Source: an uncultured Lachnospiraceae bacterium (GTDB taxonomy: Bacteria; Bacillota; Clostridia; Lachnospirales; Lachnospiraceae). From it: DNA of 64,000 nucleotides. The notes beneath the pieces were generated by a model, which searched no databases, was not told the DNA's origin, and saw only the letters and a list, made by a program, of their open reading frames with translations. The DNA is taken from positions 175,942-239,941 of the forward strand of contig CANRMA010000001.1 of NCBI GenBank assembly GCA_947631625.1, given 5' to 3'. Below, in pieces: positions 55,024 through 64,000 of this stretch. Positions within the stretch are counted from its first letter, which is position 1, and each line of letters opens with the position of its first letter. Made by a program: the position numbers and the translations under genes.

Positions 55024-55833
55024 TCAAATATATACAAGATGATTTTTTATTGCATATATAGCTGCCTGAGTTCTATCAGATACTTTTATTTTCTTAAAAA
55101 TACTGGAAATGTGATTTTTAACAGTTCGTTCACTTACGTTTAAAGCTATAGCAATTTCTTTATTTGACATTCCGTCTGCAATTTTTAATAATACTTCATT
55201 TTCACGTCTTGTTAAGTAATTTTTTTCTGACTTGATTGTCTTCTCTATATCCGGCTTAATCTTAGGCATTACATACAAAAATTTATCGTTAAGATCAACA
55301 CCAATACAATTTTTACTATTAATATTATTACTATTATCAGTATTATTAATGCTATTTATATTATTAAAACCATTAATATTATTGATACTATTAATATCAT
55401 TAAAACCATTAATATTATTAATACCATTATACTTATTAATATTATTAATATTATTAATATCATTAATAAGTATAAAAATTACTTCAAGCAATTCCGAAAT
55501 ATCACAGTTTTTCGACACAATACTATCAACAGAAGAGGATATCACATTAAAAGAAGGTTGAATTAAATTGTTATCTGATAATAGCAAGATTTTTATATTC
55601 GGATATTTATTCTTTATATTATCCAAGTCTTCAACAATTTTTTTTCCTCTAAATACATCAATATCCATAATTAATATATGGGGTGTTACTATTTTTAATT
55701 TTTCCAGACATTCATTAATATCAGCTGCTTCACTTATAATTTTTACATTTTCATTATACTCCAATAATACCTTAATTCCCTGACGCAGTAATACAAAATC
55801 TGATACAAGCGTGACTTTAATATAATCAAACAT
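55024..55833 (-). CDS. LuxR/NarL-type response regulator with Asn-rich linker
   Basis: 269 residues from ATG at 55833; GTG four codons earlier is also possible and neither has a good site. A receiver-like domain (about 1-122) has IMDIDVF with a likely phosphoacceptor Asp and a Lys at SKN, but only one of the two acidic N-terminal residues (VTLVSDF), so phosphorylation is doubtful. Residues about 124-174 are a low-complexity linker of 12-residue units like INNINGFNDINS. The GerE helix-turn-helix (about 205-265) reads LTRRENEVLLKIADGMSNKE and ALNVSERTVKNHISSIFKKI. No partner kinase is adjacent. AT-rich islet next to the origin. Confidence 0.85.
   Translation of the reverse strand: MFDYIKVTLVSDFVLLRQGIKVLLEYNENVKIISEAADINECLEKLKIVTPHILIMDIDVFRGKKIVEDLDNIKNKYPNIKILLLSDNNLIQPSFNVISSSVDSIVSKNCDISELLEVIFILINDINNINNINKYNGINNINGFNDINSINNINGFNNINSINNTDNSNNINSKNCIGVDLNDKFLYVMPKIKPDIEKTIKSEKNYLTRRENEVLLKIADGMSNKEIAIALNVSERTVKNHISSIFKKIKVSDRTQAAIYAIKNHLVYI
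55312..55464 (-). repeat. Low-complexity Asn/Ile array coding the LuxR linker
   Basis: Tandem ATTATTAATAC-type repeats with a 36-bp higher-order unit (12 residues), two clear copies INNINGFNDINS and INNINGFNNINS plus degenerate ones. Confidence 0.85.
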
Positions 55834-56107
55834 TTTTATTCTCACTATTATTATTTAATCAAAGCAATTGCAAAACGCTATCTAAAACTTCCGAATTTAG
55901 CAATTACCTGCAAGTTTTAAATTAATCTTCTATTTGTAATCATTTCCATTATAAAGTATAATAAACATAATAATAAAAAATATAATAACGACAGGTTTTA
56001 AATATACAAAATAATATATAAATTAATATATAAAATAATATATAAAATAATTCAAATTAAAGTTAAATAGTTGCAGATGAAATGTCAATCATTTACCAAA
56101 ACCATTA

Positions 56108-57073
56108 ATGACTGGAGACAATAAAATAATGAAGAAAAAAATTCTTACTATTACCGCTTTATCTACATCATCAATAATTTCAATTCATATATTAAACAGA
56201 ATTAATACATTTTTACATACATCTAAAGATCTATTATCCTATTCCGAAAACCATTATTTTCAATGGAGGTTCGGAAAAATAAAATATAATAAAAAAGGCA
56301 GCGGTTCACCCTTGCTTTTTGTACACGATCTCACACCGGGAAGTTCAAGTTATGAATTTCACCGTATTATAAATGATCTCACAGATAAACATGAAGTCTA
56401 TACGTTGGATCTGTTAGGACACGGTCTGTCGGATAAACCGGAAATAACTTATACCAATAATATGTACGAACAACTGATAACAGATTTTATCAAAAATATA
56501 ATAGGTAAAAAAACAAGCGTTATTGCAACAGGTTATTCTGTACCTTTCATTATTATGGCCTGCCATAACAATCCCAATTTTTTTGATAAAATGATTTTCA
56601 TTAATCCTCAAAGTCTGTATATGCAGAATGAAATTCCTTCTAAGCAATTGAAATTTTTAAAATTATTGATTGAAATACCGATTTTAGGAACTTTTATTTA
56701 TAATATCTTAAATACAAAGCGTGATTTTGAAAAAGATTTTAAAAAAGAATATTTTTATGATAAAAACAAGATACATGAAAAATATATACTCAGCTATCTC
56801 GAAGCTTCACGAAAACACGGATATTCTGCAAAATTTGCTTTTGCCAGTTTTATTTCAAAATATATGAATACCAACATAATATATGCATTGAAAGAAATAA
56901 ATAACAGTATTCTTATGATAGGCGGAAGTAAAGAAGACGACATAGAAACAAATCTCGAAAATTATGCATATTATAATAATTCCATAGAGATTGAATACAT
57001 TCCGGAAACAAAACACCTGCCCCAGTTAGAAGCGCCGGAGAAATTACTGGAACTTATCAGATTATTTATTTAG
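56108..57073 (+). CDS. Alpha/beta hydrolase fold protein
   Basis: 321 residues. Starts at ATG 56108, or at 56129 where GGAG lies 11 bases upstream. N-terminal hydrophobic segment (about 8-30) suggests membrane attachment or a signal. The fold is clear: LLFVHDLTPGSSSYEF (oxyanion HD/HG loop), VYTLDLLGHGLSDKPE, and PETKHLPQLEAPEKLLELI with the His. The nucleophile elbow reads TGYSVPF: Ser is kept but the second Gly of GxSxG is Pro, so activity may be altered. Codon use is very AT-rich, as in the neighbouring LuxR gene. Substrate unknown. Confidence 0.85.
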   Translation: MTGDNKIMKKKILTITALSTSSIISIHILNRINTFLHTSKDLLSYSENHYFQWRFGKIKYNKKGSGSPLLFVHDLTPGSSSYEFHRIINDLTDKHEVYTLDLLGHGLSDKPEITYTNNMYEQLITDFIKNIIGKKTSVIATGYSVPFIIMACHNNPNFFDKMIFINPQSLYMQNEIPSKQLKFLKLLIEIPILGTFIYNILNTKRDFEKDFKKEYFYDKNKIHEKYILSYLEASRKHGYSAKFAFASFISKYMNTNIIYALKEINNSILMIGGSKEDDIETNLENYAYYNNSIEIEYIPETKHLPQLEAPEKLLELIRLFI

Positions 57074-57157
57074 TCATATCAGCTTTTTAGAATATAACAT
57101 GGCTAAAAAACATTTCTAAATAAAAATATAAATGAATAAATATATACAGATATAAAC

Positions 57158-57283
57158 GAAAATATAAATATAAACGAAAATACAAATATAAATGAAAATA
57201 TAAATATAAGCGAAAATATAAATATAAGCGAAAATGCAAATATAAACGAAAATATAAATATAAACGAAAATATAAATACATAT
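57158..57283. repeat. 18-bp tandem array, about 7 copies, downstream of rsmG
   Basis: Unit GAAAATATAAATATAAAC with single-base variants (TAAGC, TACAAA, TGCAAA). It fills most of the gap between the convergent hydrolase and rsmG genes. On the minus strand it would read (YLYFRL)n, on the plus strand (ENININ)n; neither has a credible start. Confidence 0.92.
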
Positions 57284-57304
57284 TAAAATTTAAACAGATA
57301 TATA

Positions 57305-58045
57305 TTATACAATCGGACTTTTTGCAGGAACACCTGCTTTTCTTGGATATTTATCCGGAGTCTTCTTAATTTTATTTATAACCGCAAGACTCCGATAAAT
57401 ATCAGAACCCGGTATCATAAATTCCACCGTTTCTTTGATTTCGCCGCCAAGAATTGATATTGCCGTACCGGCTTCTTTAATTTCTTCATTGATTTTACCT
57501 GATTTATAAGAAACAAAACAGCCGCCTACTTTTACATAGGGAAGACAATATTCGGAAAGTATTGAAAGATTAGCCACAGCTCTTGATACGCAAACATCAA
57601 AATTTTCCCTTAAATTTTTATCTCTGGAAAAATCTTCTGCTCTTCCATGAATAGCTTCTATATCCTCAAGTCCTAATTCAATTATAACAGTATTTAAAAA
57701 ATTTATCCTTTTATTTAAAGAATCGATCATTGTAACTTTTAATCCGGGAAAAGCAATTTTTAACGGAATAGCCGGAAATCCTGCGCCAGTTCCGATATCG
57801 ACGAGTGACTTATCGGAAAAATCATTGTATGCTTTTACCAAAGAAAGACTGTCTGTAAAATGCTTTTTCAAAACTTCATTAAAATCCGTGATTGCCGTAA
57901 GATTTACACGTTCATTCCATTCGATTAAAAGTTCATAGTATCTCATGAATTGGCACAGTTGGTCTTCACTCAACACTATGCCAAATTCTTTAAGATCACT
58001 TTTAAATGAAGAAAGTTCATAATCATTCAGATTTATATTAATCAT
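57305..58045 (-). CDS. rsmG: 16S rRNA (guanine527-N7)-methyltransferase RsmG
   Basis: 246 residues from ATG at 58045, since GGAG lies 7 bases upstream; a TTG four codons earlier contains that site. It methylates G527 of 16S rRNA using S-adenosylmethionine. SVDIGTGAGFPAIPLKIAFP is close to the SAM motif (as LVDIGTGAGFPAIPLKI), then VTMIDSLNKRINFL and VCVSRAVANLSILSEYCLPY. Last of the mnmE-mnmG-rsmG run. Confidence 0.95.
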   Translation of the reverse strand: MININLNDYELSSFKSDLKEFGIVLSEDQLCQFMRYYELLIEWNERVNLTAITDFNEVLKKHFTDSLSLVKAYNDFSDKSLVDIGTGAGFPAIPLKIAFPGLKVTMIDSLNKRINFLNTVIIELGLEDIEAIHGRAEDFSRDKNLRENFDVCVSRAVANLSILSEYCLPYVKVGGCFVSYKSGKINEEIKEAGTAISILGGEIKETVEFMIPGSDIYRSLAVINKIKKTPDKYPRKAGVPAKSPIV

Positions 58046-58061
58046 ATTTTGCTCCAATAAT

Positions 58062-58216
58062 TAACGATCAGTTAATAAACCATAATTAATAATTAGAAAT
58101 TAATAATTAATACTCCATAATTAATAATCCACAATTAATGATTCATAATTAATAATTCACAATTAATGATTCATAATTAATATCCAATAATTAATATCAG
58201 TAATTAATATCAATAA
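58062..58216. repeat. AATTAAT array between mnmG and rsmG
   Basis: About a dozen copies of TAATTAAT spaced by 4-9 bases (CATAATTAATAATTCAC and variants) fill nearly the whole gap. The core ATTAAT is self-complementary, so many alternative hairpins are possible. Confidence 0.88.
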
Positions 58217-60322
58217 TTAATTATCACTATTTTTAATTCTGTTATAATGCTCCAGATATACAAGCAGCACCGAAATATCAGCAGGAGAAACACCGGAAAT
58301 CCGTGAAGCCTGTCCTACGGAAACAGGCTTATAATCAATAAGCTTCTGTCTTGCTTCAAGACGCAGGCTTCCTATATCATTATAATCAATTTCCGGAGGG
58401 ATTAATTTTTTCTCCATTTTTTTATATTGTTCTACCTGTCTTAGCTGTCTTTCAATATATCCCTCATATTTAATCTCAATCTCGACCTGCTCGATCACAT
58501 CATTAGGAAGAGGTTTTCTCTCCGAATCGATATCGGATAAAATATCATAGTTAAGCTCAGGTCTGCACATTAATTCTGCAAGATTAGTTCCTGTCTTAAG
58601 TAAAGAACTTCCATGTGACTCAAGAAATTTCTGATTATCCTTAGAGGCGCCAACAGACGTATTTTTTAATCTTTCTATCTCTTCATCGATCAATTTTTTC
58701 TTTGTTAAAATTTTATCAAACTCTTCTTTTGATACAAGTCCCACTTCATATCCTATCTTACGAAGTCTTAAATCGGCATTGTCCTGTCTTAAAAGCAAAC
58801 GATATTCCGCCCTTGAAGTCATCATACGATAAGGTTCGAAATTTTCTTTTGTAACAAGATCGTCAATCAAAACTCCTATATATGCCTGCGACCGGTCAAG
58901 TATGACGGGTTCTTTTCCAAGAATAGTAAGCGCGGCATTTATTCCGGCTATCAGACCTTGGGCCGCAGCTTCTTCATAACCGCTGCTTCCGTTAAATTGC
59001 CCGCCGCTGAAAAGTCCTTTAACATTTTTAAACTCAAGAGTCGGATATAATTGCTTAGGATTTATGCAATCATATTCTATTGCGTAAGCATTTCTGACTA
59101 TTCTGCAATTTTCCAACCCTTTAACTGTTCTGTACATGGCAAGCTGCACATCTTCAGGCAAAGAAGAAGACATTCCACCGACATACATTTCATTTGTATG
59201 TAAACCTTCCGGCTCAATAAAAACCTGATGTCTGTCTTTATCCGCAAATTTTACGACTTTATCTTCTATGGAAGGACAGTATCTCGGACCTGTGCCTTCA
59301 ATAACTCCCGCATAGATTGGAGAACGATCAAGATTATTTCTGATAATTTCATGGGTTTTTTCATTAGTATAAGTAAGCCAACATGAAACCTGCTCTTTTT
59401 GTATATCGTCAGGATTAGTTGAAAAAGAAAAAGGAACTATCTTTTCATCGCCAAACTGTTCTTCCATTTTATCAAAATCTATCGAACGTTTATCCATCCT
59501 TGCCGGGGTCCCTGTTTTAAATCTACGCATTTCGATACCAATCTTTTTTAAAGAATCAGTAAGATAATTGGCAGGTTGGAGGCCATTCGGACCGGTGTAT
59601 GTAATGGCTTCACCGCATAAACATCTTGCTCTTAAATAAGTTCCGGTACACAAAATCACAGCCTTACACTCATATATTGTACCTGTATATGTTTTTACAC
59701 CAATTATATGTTTAATATTACTTTCTTTATTATTTTCTTTAATATTATTTTCTATAGTATCATTTTCTTTAGTATCATTTTCTATAGTATCATTTTCTAT
59801 AGTACCATTTCCTTTAGTATCATTTTCTATAGTACCATTTCCTTTAAAATTATTTTCTTTAATACCATTTTCTTTAACATAATTTTCTTTAATATTATTT
59901 TTTTTATCATCTTCACAGTAGATATCTTCAGTCAATAATTCGCAGACTTCTGCCTGTTTAATTATCAGATTGTCCTGATTTTCCAGAACTTTACGCATAG
60001 CTCTTGAATATTCTGCTTTATCAGCCTGAGCTCTTAAAGAATGTACCGCAGGGCCTTTAGATCTGTTAAGCATTTTTGACTGAATAAAAGTTTTGTCAAT
60101 ATTTTTGCCCATTTCACCGCCAAGCGCGTCGATCTCTCTTACAAGATGGCCTTTTGAAGTTCCGCCAACGTTCGGATTACATGGCATCATTGCAATACTG
60201 TCAATGCTTACGGTAAAAATAATTGTCTTTAAACCAAGTCTTGCGCACGCCAACGCAGCTTCACATCCGGCATGTCCGGCCCCTACTACACACACATCTG
60301 CCTGCTGTTTTATTTCAAGCAT
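58217..60322 (-). CDS. mnmG: tRNA uridine-5-carboxymethylaminomethyl modification enzyme MnmG, with insert
   Basis: 701 residues; orthologues have about 630. With MnmE it makes the cmnm5U34 modification of tRNA wobble uridines, using FAD. FAD motif [20 protein letters not shown], then [32 protein letters not shown], and the C-terminal tRNA-binding domain [19 protein letters not shown]. The surplus is a low-complexity insert at about 132-204 ([20 protein letters not shown]-like). GGAGG precedes the ATG. Confidence 0.95.
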   Translation of the reverse strand: MLEIKQQADVCVVGAGHAGCEAALACARLGLKTIIFTVSIDSIAMMPCNPNVGGTSKGHLVREIDALGGEMGKNIDKTFIQSKMLNRSKGPAVHSLRAQADKAEYSRAMRKVLENQDNLIIKQAEVCELLTEDIYCEDDKKNNIKENYVKENGIKENNFKGNGTIENDTKGNGTIENDTIENDTKENDTIENNIKENNKESNIKHIIGVKTYTGTIYECKAVILCTGTYLRARCLCGEAITYTGPNGLQPANYLTDSLKKIGIEMRRFKTGTPARMDKRSIDFDKMEEQFGDEKIVPFSFSTNPDDIQKEQVSCWLTYTNEKTHEIIRNNLDRSPIYAGVIEGTGPRYCPSIEDKVVKFADKDRHQVFIEPEGLHTNEMYVGGMSSSLPEDVQLAMYRTVKGLENCRIVRNAYAIEYDCINPKQLYPTLEFKNVKGLFSGGQFNGSSGYEEAAAQGLIAGINAALTILGKEPVILDRSQAYIGVLIDDLVTKENFEPYRMMTSRAEYRLLLRQDNADLRLRKIGYEVGLVSKEEFDKILTKKKLIDEEIERLKNTSVGASKDNQKFLESHGSSLLKTGTNLAELMCRPELNYDILSDIDSERKPLPNDVIEQVEIEIKYEGYIERQLRQVEQYKKMEKKLIPPEIDYNDIGSLRLEARQKLIDYKPVSVGQASRISGVSPADISVLLVYLEHYNRIKNSDN
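59711..59929 (-). repeat. Low-complexity in-frame insert in mnmG
   Basis: Coding-strand repeats of about 15-30 bases (ACTATAGAAAATGATAC-type units) encode Asn/Glu/Thr/Lys-rich sequence of about 70 residues, with the frame kept open throughout. Confidence 0.88.
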
Positions 60323-60356
60323 ATTAATCCTCCATTATCACTAAATCTTCGAGCAA

Positions 60357-61793
60357 CTATTTACCCATACAAAACTTGGAAAATATTTCATTGATCAGAT
60401 CTTCTTCAACTTCCTCACCGATTATTTTACCAAGAGCCGCATATGCACTCATAAGATCTATTGAATAAAAATCTTCCGGCATATTATTTTCAAGGCTTTT
60501 CCGGACATTTGTCATACTTTTATATGCTTCGTCTATTAATTCTTTATGTCTTATATTAGTAATAAAAATTTCATCATTATAAGACAACTGTCCTTTAAAA
60601 AACATATCTTTAAGCGACTCTGTAAGATCATCTATGCCACTGTTCTCTTTAGTAGAAGTTTTAATTATCTTAACAAAATTTTGAAAAAATTTTTCTTTAT
60701 CTTTACTTAAAATATCATCCGTTATTAAATTTGACATAACTTTTTTAAAATCATCTTCATTTACGCATGAGGGCAGATCAGACTTATTTAAAATAACAAT
60801 CGTTTTTTTATTTAAAACAGCTTTAATAATTTCACTGTCATTTTCATCAAAAGGAATGGAAGAATCAATCATATAAATAATAAGATCCGCATCTTCTATA
60901 GCTTTTTTAACTTTTTCAACTCCGATTTTTTCAACTACATCTTCAGTATTCCTGATACCTGCCGTATCCATAATATTTAAAGTAATGCCGTCAAGGTTTA
61001 TTGTCTCTTCCAATATATCTCTGGTCGTACCGGCAATTTCAGTTACTATGGCTTTATCTTCACCTACCAGAATATTTAATAAAGAAGATTTTCCTACGTT
61101 CGGCTTTCCTACTATTACCGTGTTTATTCCTTCTTTTAAGATTTTTCCGTTATCCGCGCTTTCAGACATTTTTTTAAGTTTCGCAAGAATTTCTTCAGTT
61201 TTAGCGGACAATTTTTCAGTATAACCGTCCAAACTTATATGTTCCGGATCATCAAGCGCCGACTCAATAAAAGCTATCTCATATATGATTTCTTTTCTCA
61301 ATTCTATGATAATATCAGACAATGAACCTTTAAGCTGCTTCATTGAAGCTTTTAGAGCAAATTCATTTTTGGAATTGATCATATCCATTACGGCTTCCGC
61401 CTCAGACAGATCTATCCTTCCGTTTAAAAAAGCTCTTTTAGTAAACTCTCCGGCCTGCGCCGCCCTTACTCCCATATTTAAAATAACACTCATTATTTTA
61501 TTAATAATAAATATTCCGCCGTGACAGTTAATTTCAACCGTATCTTCCGTTGTATAACTGTGAGGCGCTTTCATAACTGAAACCATAACTTCATCAATAA
61601 TATTATCTTCTTCATCTACTATAAATCCATAATGGATAGTATGAGAAGCATAAGATGACAGACATTTCCGGTTTTTTTTATTTATAAAAATATTATTTAT
61701 CGACGAAACAGCTTCATCTCCGCTCACACGTATTATTCCTATCCCTGAATCTGACATGGCAGTTGCTATGCCTGCTATAGTATCGGTTTTCAT
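60357..61793 (-). CDS. mnmE: tRNA modification GTPase MnmE
   Basis: 478 residues. N-terminal folate-binding domain (AGEFTKRAFLNGRIDLSEAE), central G domain with GKPNVGKSSLLN (P loop), EIAGTTRDILEE, DTAGIR (G3) and NKSD (G4), and the C-terminal active-site Cys in KFCMGK as the last residues. Partner of MnmG. Full length and regular; AAGGGG precedes the ATG. A hairpin at 61859-61899 separates it from jag. Confidence 0.97.
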   Translation of the reverse strand: MKTDTIAGIATAMSDSGIGIIRVSGDEAVSSINNIFINKKNRKCLSSYASHTIHYGFIVDEEDNIIDEVMVSVMKAPHSYTTEDTVEINCHGGIFIINKIMSVILNMGVRAAQAGEFTKRAFLNGRIDLSEAEAVMDMINSKNEFALKASMKQLKGSLSDIIIELRKEIIYEIAFIESALDDPEHISLDGYTEKLSAKTEEILAKLKKMSESADNGKILKEGINTVIVGKPNVGKSSLLNILVGEDKAIVTEIAGTTRDILEETINLDGITLNIMDTAGIRNTEDVVEKIGVEKVKKAIEDADLIIYMIDSSIPFDENDSEIIKAVLNKKTIVILNKSDLPSCVNEDDFKKVMSNLITDDILSKDKEKFFQNFVKIIKTSTKENSGIDDLTESLKDMFFKGQLSYNDEIFITNIRHKELIDEAYKSMTNVRKSLENNMPEDFYSIDLMSAYAALGKIIGEEVEEDLINEIFSKFCMGK

Positions 61794-61858
61794 TTTAATA
61801 AGATCCCCTTAAAAGAATTTACTATAATTAAATATATCCTATAAAAATAATAATGTAA

Positions 61859-61899
61859 ATTGGGAATGTAATTAATTTGCATTAATTTACATTCCCAAT
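61859..61899 (-). terminator. Hairpin between jag and mnmE
   Basis: On the minus strand ATTGGGAATGTAAATTAAT and ATTAATTACATTCCCAAT pair over about 17 bases with one bulge, followed by a T-rich stretch. Likely an attenuator or terminator. Confidence 0.68.
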
Positions 61900-61949
61900 A
61901 ATCAAGTTAGCATATATAATATTAAATAACAATTGATATTAATATAAAA

Positions 61950-62585
61950 TCAAGCCTTATTATATTTCTTTAATACTACAACAACATGTCTGTAAGGTTC
62001 ATCACCTTCACTGTGAGTCGTAACATATTTATCATTCTGAAGCGCTGAATGAATGATCCTTCTTTCATAAGGATTCATTGGCTCTAAAGATACAGGCTTC
62101 TTTGTTCTTTTAACTTTGTAAGCAATATTTTTAGCAAGATTTTCAAGAGTATCTTTTCTTCTTTGCCTATAGTTTTCCGTGTCAACTTTTACATGAATAT
62201 AATTTTCAGCATCTTTATTAACTACAAGAGATACGAGATACTGGAGAGAATCAAGGGTTTGTCCTCTTTTACCTATTAAAATACCCATCTCGTCTCCGCT
62301 TAAATCTATATTCATGGAATTGTTTTCTTCATCAAACTTAATATCAACCACAACCGTAAGATTCATGGCAGCAAAAACAGAATTTAAAAAATCTTTTGCA
62401 GTATCTTCCACGGAAGATTTTATTCTTGCTTTTATTTTTGCAGGCTTCGAACCTATTCCAAGAAAACCTGAAGAACCTTCTTCAACTACCAAATAATCCA
62501 ATTTATCACTTGTTATAAGAAACTTCTGACAAGCTTCAGTAATCGCATCATTTACAGTTTTAGCCGAAAATTCAGTAAATTCCAT
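61950..62585 (-). CDS. khpB: RNA-binding protein Jag/KhpB (SpoIIIJ-associated)
   Basis: 211 residues from ATG at 62585 (MEFTEFSAKTVNDAITEA), with CAGGAGG 10 bases upstream. Jag_N domain (about 1-50, GSSGFLGIGSKPAKIK), KH domain (MGILIGKRGQTLDSLQYLVS) and R3H domain (ERRIIHSALQNDKYVTTHSE). KhpB binds RNA with KhpA and affects cell elongation and spore formation. Directly after yidC, as usual. Confidence 0.95.
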   Translation of the reverse strand: MEFTEFSAKTVNDAITEACQKFLITSDKLDYLVVEEGSSGFLGIGSKPAKIKARIKSSVEDTAKDFLNSVFAAMNLTVVVDIKFDEENNSMNIDLSGDEMGILIGKRGQTLDSLQYLVSLVVNKDAENYIHVKVDTENYRQRRKDTLENLAKNIAYKVKRTKKPVSLEPMNPYERRIIHSALQNDKYVTTHSEGDEPYRHVVVVLKKYNKA

Positions 62586-62624
62586 TATTTTATACCTCCT
62601 GTTTAACAAATTAAATATTAACTG

Positions 62625-63920
62625 TTATTTATTATTTTTTTCGTTGTACTGTTTCACCATATTAGCTTTAGAAGCCAAACTTCCGGGTTTTGCATTTTTA
62701 CTGTAATATTCTGTTGATCTTTTGACTGCCTCTTCTTTTTCTTCCGCGCTCATGGAAGGTTTTGAAGAAACTTTGACATTTTTTGTATTCATGTTGGCAT
62801 AAGCATTTATCTTTTCAGCTCTTTCGCCGACTTTTTCCATTTTTTTCTTAGCTTTGGCTTCATTTTTCTTAATAAGTTCATCAAGATCGATCTTATCAAT
62901 ATGCTTATTGATAACAACCTGCTGAATACTTCTTACGACCGAACCTGCTACCCAGTAAAGTCCAAGACCTGCAGGAAGTGTGTAACAGAATATCGCGGAC
63001 ATTATAGGCATCGTCATATTCATCATTTTCATTGACTGCATCATTGTATCCTGCTGCTCATTTCCGCTTTCGCTTGTCTGCTGCTGAGGCATAAGTTTTA
63101 CATTTATCCATTGTGTCACCGCGGAAAGAACAGGTATTGCCAATGCTGCAACAACCATTCCGTAAGCTCCGACGCTTAAAGCTTCCTTTAATATATAGGA
63201 AGGTGAATTTCCTATATTGAGCCCCATAAAGTTGTTATATCTTTCAAGTAATGTAAGAGTATTATTAACGTCTGCGGATAAATTAGGAAACTTCTCAATT
63301 ATGCTATGCCATTCAGTGGTAGACGCCTTATTCAAAACATCTATAAATGTATTCTGAATATAGGTAACTACGCCGCTTGTATATGATTCATTGGTAAACT
63401 GCCTGGAATACATGGCAGCATTTTTGAAAGTCTGAATAAATTCAGCGCTGCCTTCCTGCGCGATGAGTTTGTCAACAAGCGGAAAAAATGCGTTTTTAAT
63501 ACTGCTTACGTATGCGGGCATATTATAAATTACTCTATACAAAGCCCACATAATAGGAAGCTGAATAAGCAGCTGAACACAGCTTCCGGAAGGAGAAACT
63601 CCATATTTTGCATAAACGGCTTGAGTTTCGGTATTCATGGCCATCATTGACTCGTTATCTTTTTTATTCTTGTATTTAGCCTGAATAGCCTGAAGTTCAG
63701 GATTCATCTTAGCAGATAATTTTGCATATTTCTGCTGTTTGATCGTAAGAGGCATCAAAAGCAGATATATAACAATAGTAAATAAAATAATAGCAAGTCC
63801 AATATTAGGGATTCCTATTTTATCAAGCATAAAAAAAATAGCTTCCATTATATAACCTAGCAATTTAGCGATAGGTCCTATAATTTTTCCGGAATCCTGA
63901 GTTAATAAAACACCTGTCAC
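62625..63920 (-). CDS. yidC: Membrane protein insertase YidC (Oxa1/SpoIIIJ)
   Basis: 431 residues, start GTG at 63920 with GGGAGG 8 bases upstream. Membrane helices at about 15-35, 40-60, 110-135 and 235-330. Conserved QQKYAKLSAKMNPELQAIQA, KYGVSPSGSCVQLLIQLPIM and the catalytic positive groove. It inserts proteins into the membrane, alone or with Sec. C-terminal tail Lys-rich (EAKAKKKMEKVGERAEK), typical for ribosome contact. The loop at about 150-225 is long, as in clostridial homologues. Confidence 0.95.
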   Translation of the reverse strand: MTGVLLTQDSGKIIGPIAKLLGYIMEAIFFMLDKIGIPNIGLAIILFTIVIYLLLMPLTIKQQKYAKLSAKMNPELQAIQAKYKNKKDNESMMAMNTETQAVYAKYGVSPSGSCVQLLIQLPIMWALYRVIYNMPAYVSSIKNAFFPLVDKLIAQEGSAEFIQTFKNAAMYSRQFTNESYTSGVVTYIQNTFIDVLNKASTTEWHSIIEKFPNLSADVNNTLTLLERYNNFMGLNIGNSPSYILKEALSVGAYGMVVAALAIPVLSAVTQWINVKLMPQQQTSESGNEQQDTMMQSMKMMNMTMPIMSAIFCYTLPAGLGLYWVAGSVVRSIQQVVINKHIDKIDLDELIKKNEAKAKKKMEKVGERAEKINAYANMNTKNVKVSSKPSMSAEEKEEAVKRSTEYYSKNAKPGSLASKANMVKQYNEKNNK

Positions 63921-63933
63921 TCTTATTTCCTCC

Positions 63934-64000
63934 CTATTCAGTCAAGTCTTTTTTCCTTTTTTTCAAGGAATTTTTCAATTCATATCTCAGATAAATGAGC
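63934..64000 (-). CDS. C-terminus of an upstream gene, probably rnpA (partial)
   Basis: The frame enters from the right edge and ends at TAG 63934-63936, 14 bases before the yidC start. The 21 visible residues include LIYLRYELKNSLKKRK. Synteny expects rnpA or yidD here; the basic, helical tail fits RnpA (protein part of RNase P) better than the YidD end. Little more can be said. Confidence 0.4.
   Translation of the reverse strand, partial: LIYLRYELKNSLKKRKKDLTE

Noticed and set aside
57087-57281. Reading frame of YLYFRL repeats on the minus strand
   Set aside because: It is the translation of the 18-bp array, has no ribosome site and lies beyond the rsmG stop.
58062-58216. CRISPR array
   Set aside because: Units are short, irregularly spaced and without unique spacers; no cas genes in the window.

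Overview
The window looks like the chromosome of a motile, anaerobic, low-to-mid-GC Firmicute, most likely a member of the Lachnospiraceae (Clostridia). Evidence: gene families largely confined to that group (DUF3881, DUF4446, DUF6483, YabP/YabQ, the CotS-like kinase), a reverse rubrerythrin next to a PerR-type repressor, and the order yidC-jag-mnmE-mnmG-rsmG-parA-parB that flanks oriC in Clostridia. The species call is inference. Most genes lie on the minus strand, so if oriC lies just past the right edge they are read away from the origin, in the leading-strand sense.

Layout, left to right. 1-360: start of prolyl-tRNA synthetase. 502-11412 (minus): histidine kinase, response regulator, RluA-type pseudouridine synthase, YtvI-like membrane protein, then a Wzy_C/O-antigen-ligase-like membrane protein overlapping a 1644-residue giant flagellin that starts at TTG. 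11604-12687: PerR repressor with its own operator, and reverse rubrerythrin. 12699-18239: a secreted transglutaminase-like surface protein with G8 and G9 runs, a small lipoprotein, a membrane-bound Xre regulator and a DUF6483 remnant. 18650-22701 (plus): Hsp20, then a polyphosphate-polymerase-like (VTC) gene, DUF4956 membrane protein and secreted CotH kinase. 22660-27736: TetR regulator, an RND pump with a very long coiled-coil insert and a candidate TetR operator, tRNA-Leu. 27787-29949: GH13 neopullulanase-like enzyme. 30254-42677 (minus): a long run of housekeeping and sporulation genes (cca, cotS-like, PEGA lipoprotein, hup, rqcP, yabP, yabQ, divIC, a soluble SpoIIE-like phosphatase, tilS, hpt, ftsH). 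42770-48488: micro-ORF, tRNA-Pro, a structured inverted repeat, Kef-type antiporter, thioredoxin, trmB, D,D-carboxypeptidase, exonuclease, tRNA-Arg. 48532-54445: DUF3881, serS, HD-GYP, DUF4446, parB, parA. 54446-58216: two perfect parS sites, an AT-rich islet (LuxR-type regulator, alpha/beta hydrolase) and several simple-sequence arrays. 58217-64000: mnmG, mnmE, jag, yidC and the end of one more gene (probably rnpA).

The most unusual content is: (1) the giant flagellin with about eleven degenerate FlgIN-like repeats, translationally coupled to a Wzy_C protein; (2) a dispersed palindromic intergenic repeat with copies inside the VTC operon, between parA and parB, and beside parS; (3) several low-complexity expansions packed into about 5 kb next to the origin, one of them a 70-residue insert inside MnmG; (4) a possibly phase-variable transglutaminase surface protein; (5) the VTC-DUF4956-CotH module; and (6) a 98-bp structured inverted repeat after tRNA-Pro. 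All functional statements come from reading the sequence and recalled family knowledge; no database search was run.
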